NCBI GenBank assembly: GCA_902578255.1
Contig: CACHCH010000005.1
Location: 1 to 42,500 of the forward strand
From: an uncultured Pelagibacteraceae bacterium
Lineage (GTDB): Bacteria; Pseudomonadota; Alphaproteobacteria; Pelagibacterales; Pelagibacteraceae
DNA: 42,500 bases
Reading direction: 5' to 3'
Shown: piece after piece, positions 8,092 to 16,940 of the stretch
Layout: every line of letters begins with the position of its first letter
Numbering within the stretch: the stretch's first letter is position 1
Translations under genes and position numbers: made by a program
The notes under the pieces: model-generated
The model's database searches: none
The model's input: only the letters and a program-made list of their open reading frames with translations
What the model was told of the DNA's origin: nothing

Positions 8092-8135
8092 TAAAATATG
8101 ATAAAATTAAAGGTGTTTAATTTTATCATATTTTA
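8092..8135. terminator. Perfect inverted repeat, possible terminator or RNA-processing hairpin
   Basis: Arms at 8092-8111 and 8116-8135 are exact reverse complements over 20 bases, separated by the 4-base loop GGTG (CACC in the minus-strand RNA). The 3' coding end of the GT4 gene, including its stop at 8107-8109, lies inside the hairpin, and the next gene on the same strand starts at 8081. The stem is almost entirely A/U and ends in a U-run in both directions, so it could work as a bidirectional terminator, attenuator or RNA stabiliser within the operon. The perfect pairing is seen directly; the function is inferred. Confidence 0.55.
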
Positions 8136-9228
8136 TGAACATTTTTTTAATATCAAAATTTTTAATTATAAATTTTCTGCAATTTACTTTTTTTAACTTC
8201 CATTTATATATATTTCTTAAATCATCTAAAGATTTATTTACACAAACTCTAAATTTTATGTTGTTATTACTTTCAAAAAGATAGCCACTTTTATTAACAA
8301 TATTAGAGCTATCACCAACCTTAGACGCAATATTCGGAACACCGCAAAGCATTGATTCCGCCACTGTATTAGGGAATGATTCTCCATAAGATGATAACAT
8401 CAAATTGATATCAAAAATCGGATAAATAGAATTTATTTTGTTTGTTTCTGATAAAATCACAATGTGTTTTTTTAAATCAAATTTTTTTATTAATTCATTA
8501 AGTATTTTATTATTTTTGATATTTCCTCCAACTAAAATTATTTTAAAATTAATCTGATAACTTTTTTTTAAAATATAGAAATTTTTAAACAAAAAATGGT
8601 GATTTTTTTGTGGATTAAATCTTGCAACATATCCAAAAATTACTTGATTTTTTTTTATTTTATATTTTTTTTTAAATTTATTTTTAAGTATATTATTTGG
8701 TTTAAAGAAATCTTTTGAAAAACCATTATAAATTAATAAAGATTTTTTTTTATTATATCCCAAATCTTCATAATATTTTTTTGAAAATCTTGAGTTATAA
8801 ATAATTTTTTTAGGAACTGATGAAATTAAAGGCAGTAAAAATTTTCCAATTATAAGAGTAAAAAATTTAGTTTTGCCAATATTGAAAGTACCATGTCTAA
8901 TACACCAGAAAATTGTGATATTAAACATTAATGCAAAAACAGTCGCTAATAAAGAAGAGTGAAACATCCAAGAAAAAATCTTATCTGGTTTTTCTCTTTT
9001 CAATATCTTCGCAAATTTAATTAAATTCTTAAATAATTTAAAATTAAGAGAAAAATCAAAGGTAATAATTTTTATATTTTTTTTTCTCAAACTCTCTTTA
9101 AAAAAATTTTTTTCTTTTAGAGATATAATTGTAACTATATTATTTTTCGACTGATACAAAGATAGTCTCACTAAATTTTTTTCAGCTCCACCATTTCCTA
9201 GGCTGTTAATTACATGGCATATTTTCAT
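8107..9228 (-). CDS. GT4-family glycosyltransferase
   Basis: A 373-residue GT-B enzyme. The N-terminus has MKICHVINSLGNGGAEKNLV, the Gly-rich GGAE loop of GT4 proteins. The C-terminal domain has FGYVARFNPQKNHHFL and SYGESFPNTVAESMLCGVPN, giving an intact EX7E motif. It probably adds a hexose or HexNAc to a lipid-linked intermediate on the cytoplasmic face. It starts 4 bases after the dehydratase gene and its last codons form one arm of the inverted repeat at 8092-8135. Donor and linkage cannot be told from sequence. Confidence 0.9.
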   Translation of the reverse strand: MKICHVINSLGNGGAEKNLVRLSLYQSKNNIVTIISLKEKNFFKESLRKKNIKIITFDFSLNFKLFKNLIKFAKILKREKPDKIFSWMFHSSLLATVFALMFNITIFWCIRHGTFNIGKTKFFTLIIGKFLLPLISSVPKKIIYNSRFSKKYYEDLGYNKKKSLLIYNGFSKDFFKPNNILKNKFKKKYKIKKNQVIFGYVARFNPQKNHHFLFKNFYILKKSYQINFKIILVGGNIKNNKILNELIKKFDLKKHIVILSETNKINSIYPIFDINLMLSSYGESFPNTVAESMLCGVPNIASKVGDSSNIVNKSGYLFESNNNIKFRVCVNKSLDDLRNIYKWKLKKVNCRKFIIKNFDIKKMFIKYDKIKHL

Positions 9229-9232
9229 TAAA

Positions 9233-11122
9233 TTAAACTTTTGAACTTAAAAAATTTTTTAAATCATCTTCTGAATTGTTTTCAACTAAATCTCTAAATT
9301 TTGCTATAAAAATAGAAATATCTAATTTGATATCTTTATCTTCAATTTTAAAAATTTTTTTAATTTCAGTTCTAATTATTTCTTGTGATCCTATATAAAG
9401 TTCTTCGTGAAGTTTTTCACCATCTCTTAATCCTGTAACTACAAATTCGATATCATTTAGAACTTTTTTATCTGAAACTAAATTTTTGTTGTAAATTTTA
9501 CATAACCTTTTTGCAATGTCAAAAATTTTTATAGGTTTGCCCATATCTAATATAAAAATATTATTATTTTTTTTTTTTAGATTATAAGATAAAAGTATTA
9601 AGCTTATTGCTTCAGGAATAGACATAAAATATCTTGTTGCTTCTAAATCGGTTAAAGTGATTTTTTGATCATTTTCAATTTGTCTTGAGAAGATTGGTAT
9701 AACCGATCCACTTGAATTTAGAACATTGCCAAATCTAACTGAATAGAAATTATTTTCATTTGCTGATTTAGATACAATTAATTCACAAATTCTTTTACTT
9801 AAACCCATTGTGCTCTTTGGATTTACAGCTTTATCAGTACTTACATTTACAAAATTCTTTATATTATTTTCTGATGAGTATTTGCAAAGATTATATGTAG
9901 ATATAATATTGTTATACAACACAGATTTTATATTTTTTTCAGCCATATTAACATGTTTATAAGCAGCAGCATGAAAAATTATATCTACATTTTTAAAATT
10001 TAAAAATTTCTTAAAATTATTATCTGCTAAATTCACAAGGACAAATTTTATATTTGAAATTTTTTTTAAACCAAGCATCTCAATATAATTTTCTAGCTCA
10101 AATAACTGGTGTTCATTTTTGTCAATTAAATATAAATTCTTAGGTCCGTAATTAAGAATTTGCATTACAAGTTCTTTACCGATGCTACCAGCACACCCTG
10201 TTATTATAATGTTTTTATTTTTAAATAAAATTTTGTTATTTTCTAACTCTTTAATATAATTTGTTGTTGGTATTATTTTATTAATATCTTTGTTAAATGC
10301 CTCATTGTGCAAGGCATTTATTTTTAAGTTTCCTAACTCGTCTGATAGATAAACAATACTCTCAAAGTATTTGGAATATGTGTTGTTTATTAGATCTATT
10401 TTGTACTGCTCTAAATTTTTTATCGAAATGTATAAAATATGATTATTATAGCTTTTATTTTTATCAATTTCCTTTTCGAGTGATCTAATTTTTATTCCTT
10501 TAATAATTTGTCCATGCAAATTTTCATCATCATCAAAAAAACAATCAATTACTATATCTTTTTTAAATTTATATAAAAACTCTAAAGTTAAATTTCCTAA
10601 ACTACCAGCTCCAAAAATACATACCTTTAATTTTTTTTTAGTATTTGGATTTGAGGATATAAGAATTTTTTTATTATTTATAGATTGAATATAAGAATTT
10701 TTTATAAAAACTAAAAATTCAATTAACTTTCTTGTCAATATTACAAATAGAAAAACTAAAACAGAATTAATAATTATCACACTTCTTGGTATATTGTTTC
10801 CATAAAACATTTTAGACTCAAAAAAATCGTTAATAAAATTTAAAAGAAAATGATTTAGAGTAAAAAAGATAATTAAATAAAGTAAAAAATATTTAAAATA
10901 AAAACTTAAAACATCATTAGGTAAAAATCTTGATCTATAAAAGTAAACTTTTGATATAAAAAATATAGAAATTAACAAAAAAGATGAAATTATATAATCG
11001 ATTAAGTTTATACTAAAAAAAGGTACAAATTTTTGATAAACTAAAGAATAGCTTAAATACAGTGAAAGAATACAAATAATAATATCAATATTTATTAGGC
11101 ATATAAATCTTATAATTTTCAT
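9233..11122 (-). CDS. Membrane-anchored UDP-HexNAc 4,6-dehydratase (CapD/PglF/WbpM-like)
   Basis: A 629-residue protein with about four N-terminal membrane helices (5-25, 40-60, 75-95, 115-135), a CoA-binding-like Rossmann segment (VCIFGAGSLGN, from 167) and a C-terminal extended SDR domain with NAD motif TGCAGSIG (308-315). The active site reads STDKAVNPKSTMGLSKR (428-444): Thr-Asp-Lys is kept and Met (M439) replaces the SDR Tyr, as in PglF/WbpM-type enzymes rather than the soluble PseB/FlaA1 type with Tyr. Such enzymes turn UDP-GlcNAc into UDP-4-keto-6-deoxy-GlcNAc without changing C5, the first step to bacillosamine, legionaminic acid or QuiNAc. An 87-base gap separates it from the preceding gene, the largest gap in this operon. 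Confidence 0.92.
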   Translation of the reverse strand: MKIIRFICLINIDIIICILSLYLSYSLVYQKFVPFFSINLIDYIISSFLLISIFFISKVYFYRSRFLPNDVLSFYFKYFLLYLIIFFTLNHFLLNFINDFFESKMFYGNNIPRSVIIINSVLVFLFVILTRKLIEFLVFIKNSYIQSINNKKILISSNPNTKKKLKVCIFGAGSLGNLTLEFLYKFKKDIVIDCFFDDDENLHGQIIKGIKIRSLEKEIDKNKSYNNHILYISIKNLEQYKIDLINNTYSKYFESIVYLSDELGNLKINALHNEAFNKDINKIIPTTNYIKELENNKILFKNKNIIITGCAGSIGKELVMQILNYGPKNLYLIDKNEHQLFELENYIEMLGLKKISNIKFVLVNLADNNFKKFLNFKNVDIIFHAAAYKHVNMAEKNIKSVLYNNIISTYNLCKYSSENNIKNFVNVSTDKAVNPKSTMGLSKRICELIVSKSANENNFYSVRFGNVLNSSGSVIPIFSRQIENDQKITLTDLEATRYFMSIPEAISLILLSYNLKKKNNNIFILDMGKPIKIFDIAKRLCKIYNKNLVSDKKVLNDIEFVVTGLRDGEKLHEELYIGSQEIIRTEIKKIFKIEDKDIKLDISIFIAKFRDLVENNSEDDLKNFLSSKV

Positions 11123-11209
11123 ATTAAAATTTTATTATAGTATTAAAATTAATTAAGAAAACTAATTAATAACATTTGTGAACAACTTAATTTTTTTCTC
11201 TTTAATAAG

Positions 11210-12313
11210 TTATTTTAAAATAAATTTTAAATATTCATTTGAAGCTCTTTTGATATCAAATTTTTTTAAAAACCCTGGATTAAACATAAATTTGCTTTTA
11301 TTTTTTTTATAAATCAGATCTAGTATTGTTTTTTCAAACCTTTTTTTATTTTCAAAATTAAATATTGAATATTTATTTTTATTATCAAATATTTCTTCAA
11401 TTCCACCTGGACATTTATTACAAACGACGGGAATCTTTAAGAAAAGGCTTTCTATCAAGACGCTACCTAAACCCTCCCATCTAGAGTTAAGAATGAATAA
11501 GTCAGATTTTTTCAAATAATTAAATGGATTTGATTTATATCCTAATAAAAAAACCTTTTTTGATAGTTTATTTAATTTTATTAAATTTTTTAATTCTGTG
11601 TAATCTTCCCCTGTTCCCAAAATAATAAATATTATATTGTTAACATGTAATATATTTTTCAATTTTAAAATCAGCGAATTAAAATTTTTTTGGTATGACA
11701 ACCTACCAATTGAAATTATAAGTTTATTTTTTTTTTTTAATTTCTTTATTTTTATATTTTGATTCAAAGATTTACTCTTCATTTCTAAAAAATCTAAAGG
11801 GTTATAAACATGCTTAATATTTTTGGGATTAAATTTATATTTATTTATTAATTCTTTTTTTATAAAGTATGAACATGTAATGTATTTATCTGGAATACTT
11901 TTAAATAAAAAAAGTAACAAAATTATAATCTTATCTTTTAATGTTGTATACTTGTAATGGCTTGATACAGGATTGTGTATAGTACAGATTAAATTAAATT
12001 TATTAAAAATAATTTTTAAAAAAATTGAAATTACATTTGTTCCATTTAAAAATGGAACTAAATAAAAATTCTTACTATTCTTTTTAGATATATATTTTAA
12101 TAGTTTTGGTAAAGAAAAAATTAATCTAGAAGAATTTAAACTTATAAAATTTATTTTTTTATTGAGAATACTAATTTTCTGATTACCTTTTACTGATATT
12201 AGGTCAATATCATATCCTTTTTCAGCTATATAATTAGCCACATTCACTGCAGATTTTTCTGCTCCACCACCCTGAATTTTAGATACAAAAATACAGATTT
12301 TTTTTTTATTCAT
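11210..12313 (-). CDS. GT4-family glycosyltransferase
   Basis: A 367-residue GT-B glycosyltransferase. The N-terminal loop is IQGGGAEKSAVNVANYI, the acceptor domain has TIHNPVSSHYKY, and the donor domain has IISIGRLSYQKNFNSLI followed by LNSRWEGLGSVLIESL, an intact EX7E motif, and PGGIEEI. These features match GT4 enzymes that use nucleotide hexoses or HexNAcs and build repeat units on undecaprenyl carriers. It overlaps the 3' end of the preceding unknown transferase gene by 8 bases. The 87 bases downstream hold no gene that I can support; they contain only AT-rich sequence with a weak 6-bp palindrome. Confidence 0.9.
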   Translation of the reverse strand: MNKKKICIFVSKIQGGGAEKSAVNVANYIAEKGYDIDLISVKGNQKISILNKKINFISLNSSRLIFSLPKLLKYISKKNSKNFYLVPFLNGTNVISIFLKIIFNKFNLICTIHNPVSSHYKYTTLKDKIIILLLFLFKSIPDKYITCSYFIKKELINKYKFNPKNIKHVYNPLDFLEMKSKSLNQNIKIKKLKKKNKLIISIGRLSYQKNFNSLILKLKNILHVNNIIFIILGTGEDYTELKNLIKLNKLSKKVFLLGYKSNPFNYLKKSDLFILNSRWEGLGSVLIESLFLKIPVVCNKCPGGIEEIFDNKNKYSIFNFENKKRFEKTILDLIYKKNKSKFMFNPGFLKKFDIKRASNEYLKFILK

Positions 12314-14024
12314 TAAAAAAATTATTTATTTTATCTTCAGCAATTAATCCAAAAAATTTTGTATCGACTTTGTGGGTTTTGCCTGAAAGATCTTTGAGAT
12401 TAAAATTTAAAGTTTTTAAAACTCTATTTCTTTGAATATCTATCGGATAATTAGTAAAAAAACTATTATCTTTTAATAATATAGCTTTTAATGAATTAGC
12501 CATTAGCTCATTATAAACAGTTGGTGAAGACGTGAAAATTAATGAGGGATTTTTTAATCTAAAAGTTTCAAACATTGACTTATTATAGTCTATAAATAAT
12601 CTCTTTTGATATTCTTTAATGCTATTTACAATCTTTGTTTGTTCGCGAATTTTCCCTGGATGTAATCTTATATACAATTTTTTGTCTAGAAATATACTTA
12701 AGATTTTTTTAATTTTATTTTTTAACAAGCTTACATTGTGCATTTCACAAATATAGTAAATATTTTTTGTATTTGTTTTTTTTAAAAGTTTCCTTAACTT
12801 AATCCTAACATTACCTACCACTTTAATATTGTTTTTAAAATTATTCATATTTTGTTTAGTTTTGTCATTTTCAACAAACAAAACTTTTGGAACATAATTT
12901 TTATTTATTTTTTTTAATATATTAATCATTACAACAAATCGAGAATATTGAAGGACTCCAATAGATGAATGTTGAACAGAGTAAGTCTTTACTTTTATAT
13001 TATTAAAAAAGTTATTTATTATACGGCCATCGATAAATTCAGGTATTGGATTGATAATTTTATTAATTTTATTAATCTTACTGAATTCAGAAATAGAATT
13101 TTCAAAAACATTATTTTTGGGCTCTTCAACTAAAAAAATACCATAAGTTAGTATTCTAGATATAAATTCATTTTTAAAAATTTTATCTATTTTTTTGTAA
13201 ATAATACTTTTATTTATAAATGAAAAAAAATAGCACTGAATGATATTTTTAATTGATCCATAACTTTCTAAAATACAATAATTATTTAATTTTTTTATTC
13301 TATTGTTAAGTTTATTTGAAAAAATTAAACTATATTGATTATTTCTTGAAATTGACAACAAATAACAATTCTTATTATTATTAATCTTATTTCCAAAAAA
13401 TCTATTATAAGTATCTTTAAAAAATATCCATCCATTTGGAAAGCTAGTAAAAACTAAATTAGATTGTTTTATTTTTTTTTTATTATACAATTTTTTTGCA
13501 TAAAGTAGGGAATAAATTTCTTTTAAAAAATTTAACAAGAAAATTTTTGTTAAAAAAAATCTATAAAAATATAATTTAAGATTTAGTTTTCTTTTAATTT
13601 TATATTTTTTATTTTTATTGAAATATAATGCACATCCAACATGAGAGTTAAAATCCTCAAATATTTCGATATTTGTGATTTTATTTCTTTCACAAAAATT
13701 GTTTATCAGCTCACAGTTAATGATTAATTTCCACCAAAAATCTGAAAAATTTATTTCACTGAATTTATATTTAACAAAATCTGGATTCTTTTTTAAAAAA
13801 CTTATTATTTTTTTTTCAAATAAAGTTTTTATATAAAAAAATTTTTTTTCTAGAATAAGATTTGACTGAATTATTTTTTTTGAAATATTTTTAGATTTAT
13901 AAAAGTCTAAATTATTATCAAAATTAAAATCAATTATACAATGACTTTTAAACTTTAAACCCAGAAGAATTTTTTTTTTTTCAAAAAAATTAACTTTTTT
14001 GTTAATAATCAATAATTTTTTCAT
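12306..14024 (-). CDS. Putative GT-B glycosyltransferase with QH/HP motifs
   Basis: A 572-residue very Lys/Asn/Ile-rich protein without a family I can name with certainty. The C-terminal half carries three spaced motifs: VQHSSIG (350-356), YIRLHPGK (451-458) and LIFTSSPTVYNELMA (495-509). This pattern of a Q/N-H motif, an HP motif and a Ser/Thr-rich motif before a helix is seen in capsule and polysialyl- or CDP-glycerol-type transferases. The N-terminal part (about 1-190) has WWKLIINCELI and no recognisable motif. It sits between the ABC exporter and a GT4, so transfer of an unusual sugar such as the nonulosonate is a reasonable guess. A 12-A tract at codons 15-19 is a possible slippage site. 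Confidence 0.6.
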   Translation of the reverse strand: MKKLLIINKKVNFFEKKKILLGLKFKSHCIIDFNFDNNLDFYKSKNISKKIIQSNLILEKKFFYIKTLFEKKIISFLKKNPDFVKYKFSEINFSDFWWKLIINCELINNFCERNKITNIEIFEDFNSHVGCALYFNKNKKYKIKRKLNLKLYFYRFFLTKIFLLNFLKEIYSLLYAKKLYNKKKIKQSNLVFTSFPNGWIFFKDTYNRFFGNKINNNKNCYLLSISRNNQYSLIFSNKLNNRIKKLNNYCILESYGSIKNIIQCYFFSFINKSIIYKKIDKIFKNEFISRILTYGIFLVEEPKNNVFENSISEFSKINKINKIINPIPEFIDGRIINNFFNNIKVKTYSVQHSSIGVLQYSRFVVMINILKKINKNYVPKVLFVENDKTKQNMNNFKNNIKVVGNVRIKLRKLLKKTNTKNIYYICEMHNVSLLKNKIKKILSIFLDKKLYIRLHPGKIREQTKIVNSIKEYQKRLFIDYNKSMFETFRLKNPSLIFTSSPTVYNELMANSLKAILLKDNSFFTNYPIDIQRNRVLKTLNFNLKDLSGKTHKVDTKFFGLIAEDKINNFFNE

Positions 14025-14036
14025 TAAAAATTAAAT

Positions 14037-15746
14037 TTACGTAAGCTTACTCAAACTAATTGAGCCATTATCCATTACATTTATTACCTCATCAGAATAT
14101 TTTAATATACTGTTTCTGTGACTTATTATAAGTAACGTTACATCAGGACATAATTTTTTAATATTTTCTATTAATTTTAACTCCGCATCTTCATGCAATG
14201 CATTGAAAGATTCATCTAAAATTAAAATTTTAGGCTTTCTAATTAATGATCTTGCAATTGCTATTCTTTGTTTTTGACCTCCTGAAATCAGATTTCCACT
14301 ATCACCAACCAAGCTAATATCATTAATGTTAGTGAAATCGTCTATTCCAGTAAATGTACAAATTTTTTTTAAATAATCCTTATCATCAATTTTTTGATCA
14401 AAAATTATGTTGTTTTTTACCGTATCTCTAATAATTAAACTTTCCTGAGGTACATAGCTAAATAACTTCTTAACCACTATTTCAGTATTGCTTAAACCAT
14501 CAACTAAAATTTTTCCCTGATCTGGATTTAGCAGGCCAAGTATCAAATAACATAGAGTAGATTTCCCCTTCCCACTTTTTCCATTAATAAAATAAGTTTT
14601 ACCTTTTTTAATATCAAGATTAACATTTTCTAATATTTTGTGTTCTTTATCATAGCTAAATTCAACATTTATCAAAGATAATTTAGAAAAATTTGTTTTA
14701 AAATCAATCTTTTCATGATTCTCAAATTTAATTTTTTTTACTAATTTAATTTCATTCAATATATTTAAATACGAAGGAATTACATTTTTAATTTTAGACA
14801 AAGACCCTGTCAAAGATGTATAAGATGGGATTAATCTTACAACTGCTGCGGCTAAAAGTGTTAAGACAGGAATCAACTCTTCTAAATTCATTTTAAAATT
14901 TAAAATAACTAGAGAAATAACAAGTAAAAATATACCTAATATCTCAAAAAAAATTTTAGGTAAACGAACAATTATATCGTTTATCAAAACTTTTTTTTCT
15001 GCATTAACAATGTCATTCAAAAATTTTTTATAAATCGTCTCCTCTAGAAAAAAAATTTTTATTTCTTTTATACCTCTTAGAGTATTTTGAATTTTATTAA
15101 TAATTTTTGCTCTTAAGTCTAAAATAATTTTAGCATTGTTTACTATAATATTTTTTACAAACCTAAAGAATCCATAAGAAATAATACCTAATATTAAAAA
15201 AGTAGAAATGCCATATATAGAGGATACAAAAATTAATAAAGATGCAATGGCTAATAATATTAAAGCCTCTCTTATAATTAATATAATTAATCTGTAATAT
15301 TCTATAGATTGATAAAGGTCAGTAGATATTGTTCGCAAAGTTTTAGAATTATTTCTTTTTGATTGATAAACAAAGTCTTGTGAAACTAAGTTATAAAATA
15401 CCTTAGAACTAATTTTTTTTTTTAAGTCATAATAAATATAATTTTCATAAAAAATAACAAACAATAAAAAAATATTTTTTATAAGAAATACTATTATTAC
15501 TACAATACCAAATAAAACAACCGAATTAACTAAAGTTAAATCATAGTTTAAAATATTATAATTTAAAATTGGTTCACTTTTACCACTATCAAAAAGAGCG
15601 GATAGTAAAATAGGAATTGTTGCTAAACTTAGTCCTTCTAATACGCCATTTAGTATTAAAACAAACATTAAAATATAAAATTTTTTATAACTTGACCCAA
15701 AAAAAATTTTAATTCTGTTTAAAAAAGTTTTCGCTTTACTTATCAT
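14037..15746 (-). CDS. ABC exporter (permease-ATPase fusion), MsbA/PglK-type flippase
   Basis: A 569-residue half-transporter: six membrane helices within about residues 20-315, then an ATPase domain with Walker A GKSGKGKST (389-397), Q-loop in YVPQESLI (431-438), signature ISGGQKQRIAIARS (487-500), Walker B ILILDES (507-513) and switch His543. The D-loop reads NALH (515-518) instead of the usual SALD. Length and order match PglK, which flips lipid-linked heptasaccharides, and MsbA. Here it probably moves the undecaprenyl-linked glycan built by the neighbouring transferases to the periplasm. It starts inside the upstream surface-carbohydrate gene (11-base overlap). Confidence 0.92.
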   Translation of the reverse strand: MISKAKTFLNRIKIFFGSSYKKFYILMFVLILNGVLEGLSLATIPILLSALFDSGKSEPILNYNILNYDLTLVNSVVLFGIVVIIVFLIKNIFLLFVIFYENYIYYDLKKKISSKVFYNLVSQDFVYQSKRNNSKTLRTISTDLYQSIEYYRLIILIIREALILLAIASLLIFVSSIYGISTFLILGIISYGFFRFVKNIIVNNAKIILDLRAKIINKIQNTLRGIKEIKIFFLEETIYKKFLNDIVNAEKKVLINDIIVRLPKIFFEILGIFLLVISLVILNFKMNLEELIPVLTLLAAAVVRLIPSYTSLTGSLSKIKNVIPSYLNILNEIKLVKKIKFENHEKIDFKTNFSKLSLINVEFSYDKEHKILENVNLDIKKGKTYFINGKSGKGKSTLCYLILGLLNPDQGKILVDGLSNTEIVVKKLFSYVPQESLIIRDTVKNNIIFDQKIDDKDYLKKICTFTGIDDFTNINDISLVGDSGNLISGGQKQRIAIARSLIRKPKILILDESFNALHEDAELKLIENIKKLCPDVTLLIISHRNSILKYSDEVINVMDNGSISLSKLT

Positions 15747-16938
15747 AATCTAAGCTGAATATTTTTAAAAGTTTTTTATCTTTTGGAATGTAAAACCGAT
15801 ATGCAGTTTCTCTATTATATTTAATAAAAAAATATATTTCGTAAATTATAAAAAAAAATAAAGATCCAAAAAAATTAAATTTTTTTTTTTTGTTAAAAAA
15901 ATTCAAATTTTTTATAATTATTTCTACGCTATTTTTTGTTGTGTGAAATTTATTAAAAATTTTTTCTAACTTATTTTTTTCTTTTCTTTGATAATTTTTT
16001 AGAAAAAAATTACCTTTCAATATTTTTATCACTTCATTGATATTTTTAGGTTTACTAGCAAGATGGATCGGGAAAAAATTTTTTAGGGCTTTAATTTGAT
16101 AACTGTTTTTGAGTAAGTTTTCCAATGATATTACTGGAACATTTCTTTTCAATGCATCAAGTGTAACAGAGCTATAATGGTTTAAAACTACATCAACTTT
16201 ATCAAGAAAAAAATTAATGTTACTAGATTTATCAATTTTAAAGTTTTTATTATTATAAAAATTAATATCTTCCATTGGATGGGGTCTCAAAATAAAATTA
16301 TATTTTTTTCCAGAGGCAAAAATTATTCTTTTAATAATATTTAGAAAATCAAGTTCATAATGCATAAAATTGATTGCAAATTTTGCATTATCACTATTAA
16401 AATCTTTCCATCTAAAAATGTGGTTTAATATTCTAGAGCCTGTAGATTCATCAAATCTACTTGCAAAGTATTTATTCGAGGAAATTATACCTATAGTTTT
16501 TATTTTCGCCGGTAATTTTTTTTGATAACTATTTTGATACCTTAAAGAACCGGTGATTATAATTTTATCTTTCGGATAACCAATTTTATACAAATAAATT
16601 TTTTCTTGTGGACACCATACAAAAATTTTATTTAAATATTTTATGTGTTTTTTAGGAAAATAGATATCTAAAGAATATTGATCTAAATGAAAACCTTCTA
16701 CATTATACAATATTGATTTAATGTTATTTTTGACACAAAATTTAAGCATTGGTAATCCGCTGTTTTCATAAATGTTTGGTAAAATTACATAGTGCGGATC
16801 AAAAAGACGAATTGCATATTTCCAGTTATATTTATTTATTAATATTAAATTTATATTTTTTTTCTGTAAGTTGATTTTTAGTGAATTTACTCCATACAAA
16901 TCCCTATATTTATTATCAATTATCCATAAAACGTTCAT
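15736..16938 (-). CDS. Surface carbohydrate biosynthesis protein, GT-B-like
   Basis: A 400-residue protein resembling the surface carbohydrate biosynthesis protein family. It has MNVLWIIDNKYRDL at the N-terminus, YNVEGFHLDQYSLDIYF (78-94), a TGSLRYQ segment (129-135) that corresponds to the glycosyltransferase hinge, LRPHPMED (217-224) and VVLNHYSSVTLDALKRNVPV (250-269). The RPHP and HYSS motifs match those of polysialyl/CDP-glycerol-type GT-B enzymes. The C-terminus ends with an amphipathic or hydrophobic stretch (about 353-372) that may bind membrane. A 12-A homopolymer (15880-15891 on the plus strand as T) lies in the coding sequence. It is 2 bases from the LegC-like gene and overlaps the ABC exporter gene. 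Confidence 0.7.
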   Translation of the reverse strand: MNVLWIIDNKYRDLYGVNSLKINLQKKNINLILINKYNWKYAIRLFDPHYVILPNIYENSGLPMLKFCVKNNIKSILYNVEGFHLDQYSLDIYFPKKHIKYLNKIFVWCPQEKIYLYKIGYPKDKIIITGSLRYQNSYQKKLPAKIKTIGIISSNKYFASRFDESTGSRILNHIFRWKDFNSDNAKFAINFMHYELDFLNIIKRIIFASGKKYNFILRPHPMEDINFYNNKNFKIDKSSNINFFLDKVDVVLNHYSSVTLDALKRNVPVISLENLLKNSYQIKALKNFFPIHLASKPKNINEVIKILKGNFFLKNYQRKEKNKLEKIFNKFHTTKNSVEIIIKNLNFFNKKKKFNFFGSLFFFIIYEIYFFIKYNRETAYRFYIPKDKKLLKIFSLDYDK

Positions 16939-16940
16939 GT

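Noticed and set aside
11134..11139. A perfect TATAAT on the minus strand just upstream of the dehydratase start at 11122, within the largest gap of the operon.
   Set aside because: The -35 region 17 bases upstream is poor (GTTTTC), the resulting leader would be only a few bases, and TATAAT is expected often by chance in DNA this AT-rich.
11184..11211. A 6-bp palindrome (AACTTA...TAAGTT) around the end of the GT4 gene at 11210.
   Set aside because: The stem is short with a 12-base or longer loop and no U-tract of note, so it is not a convincing terminator.
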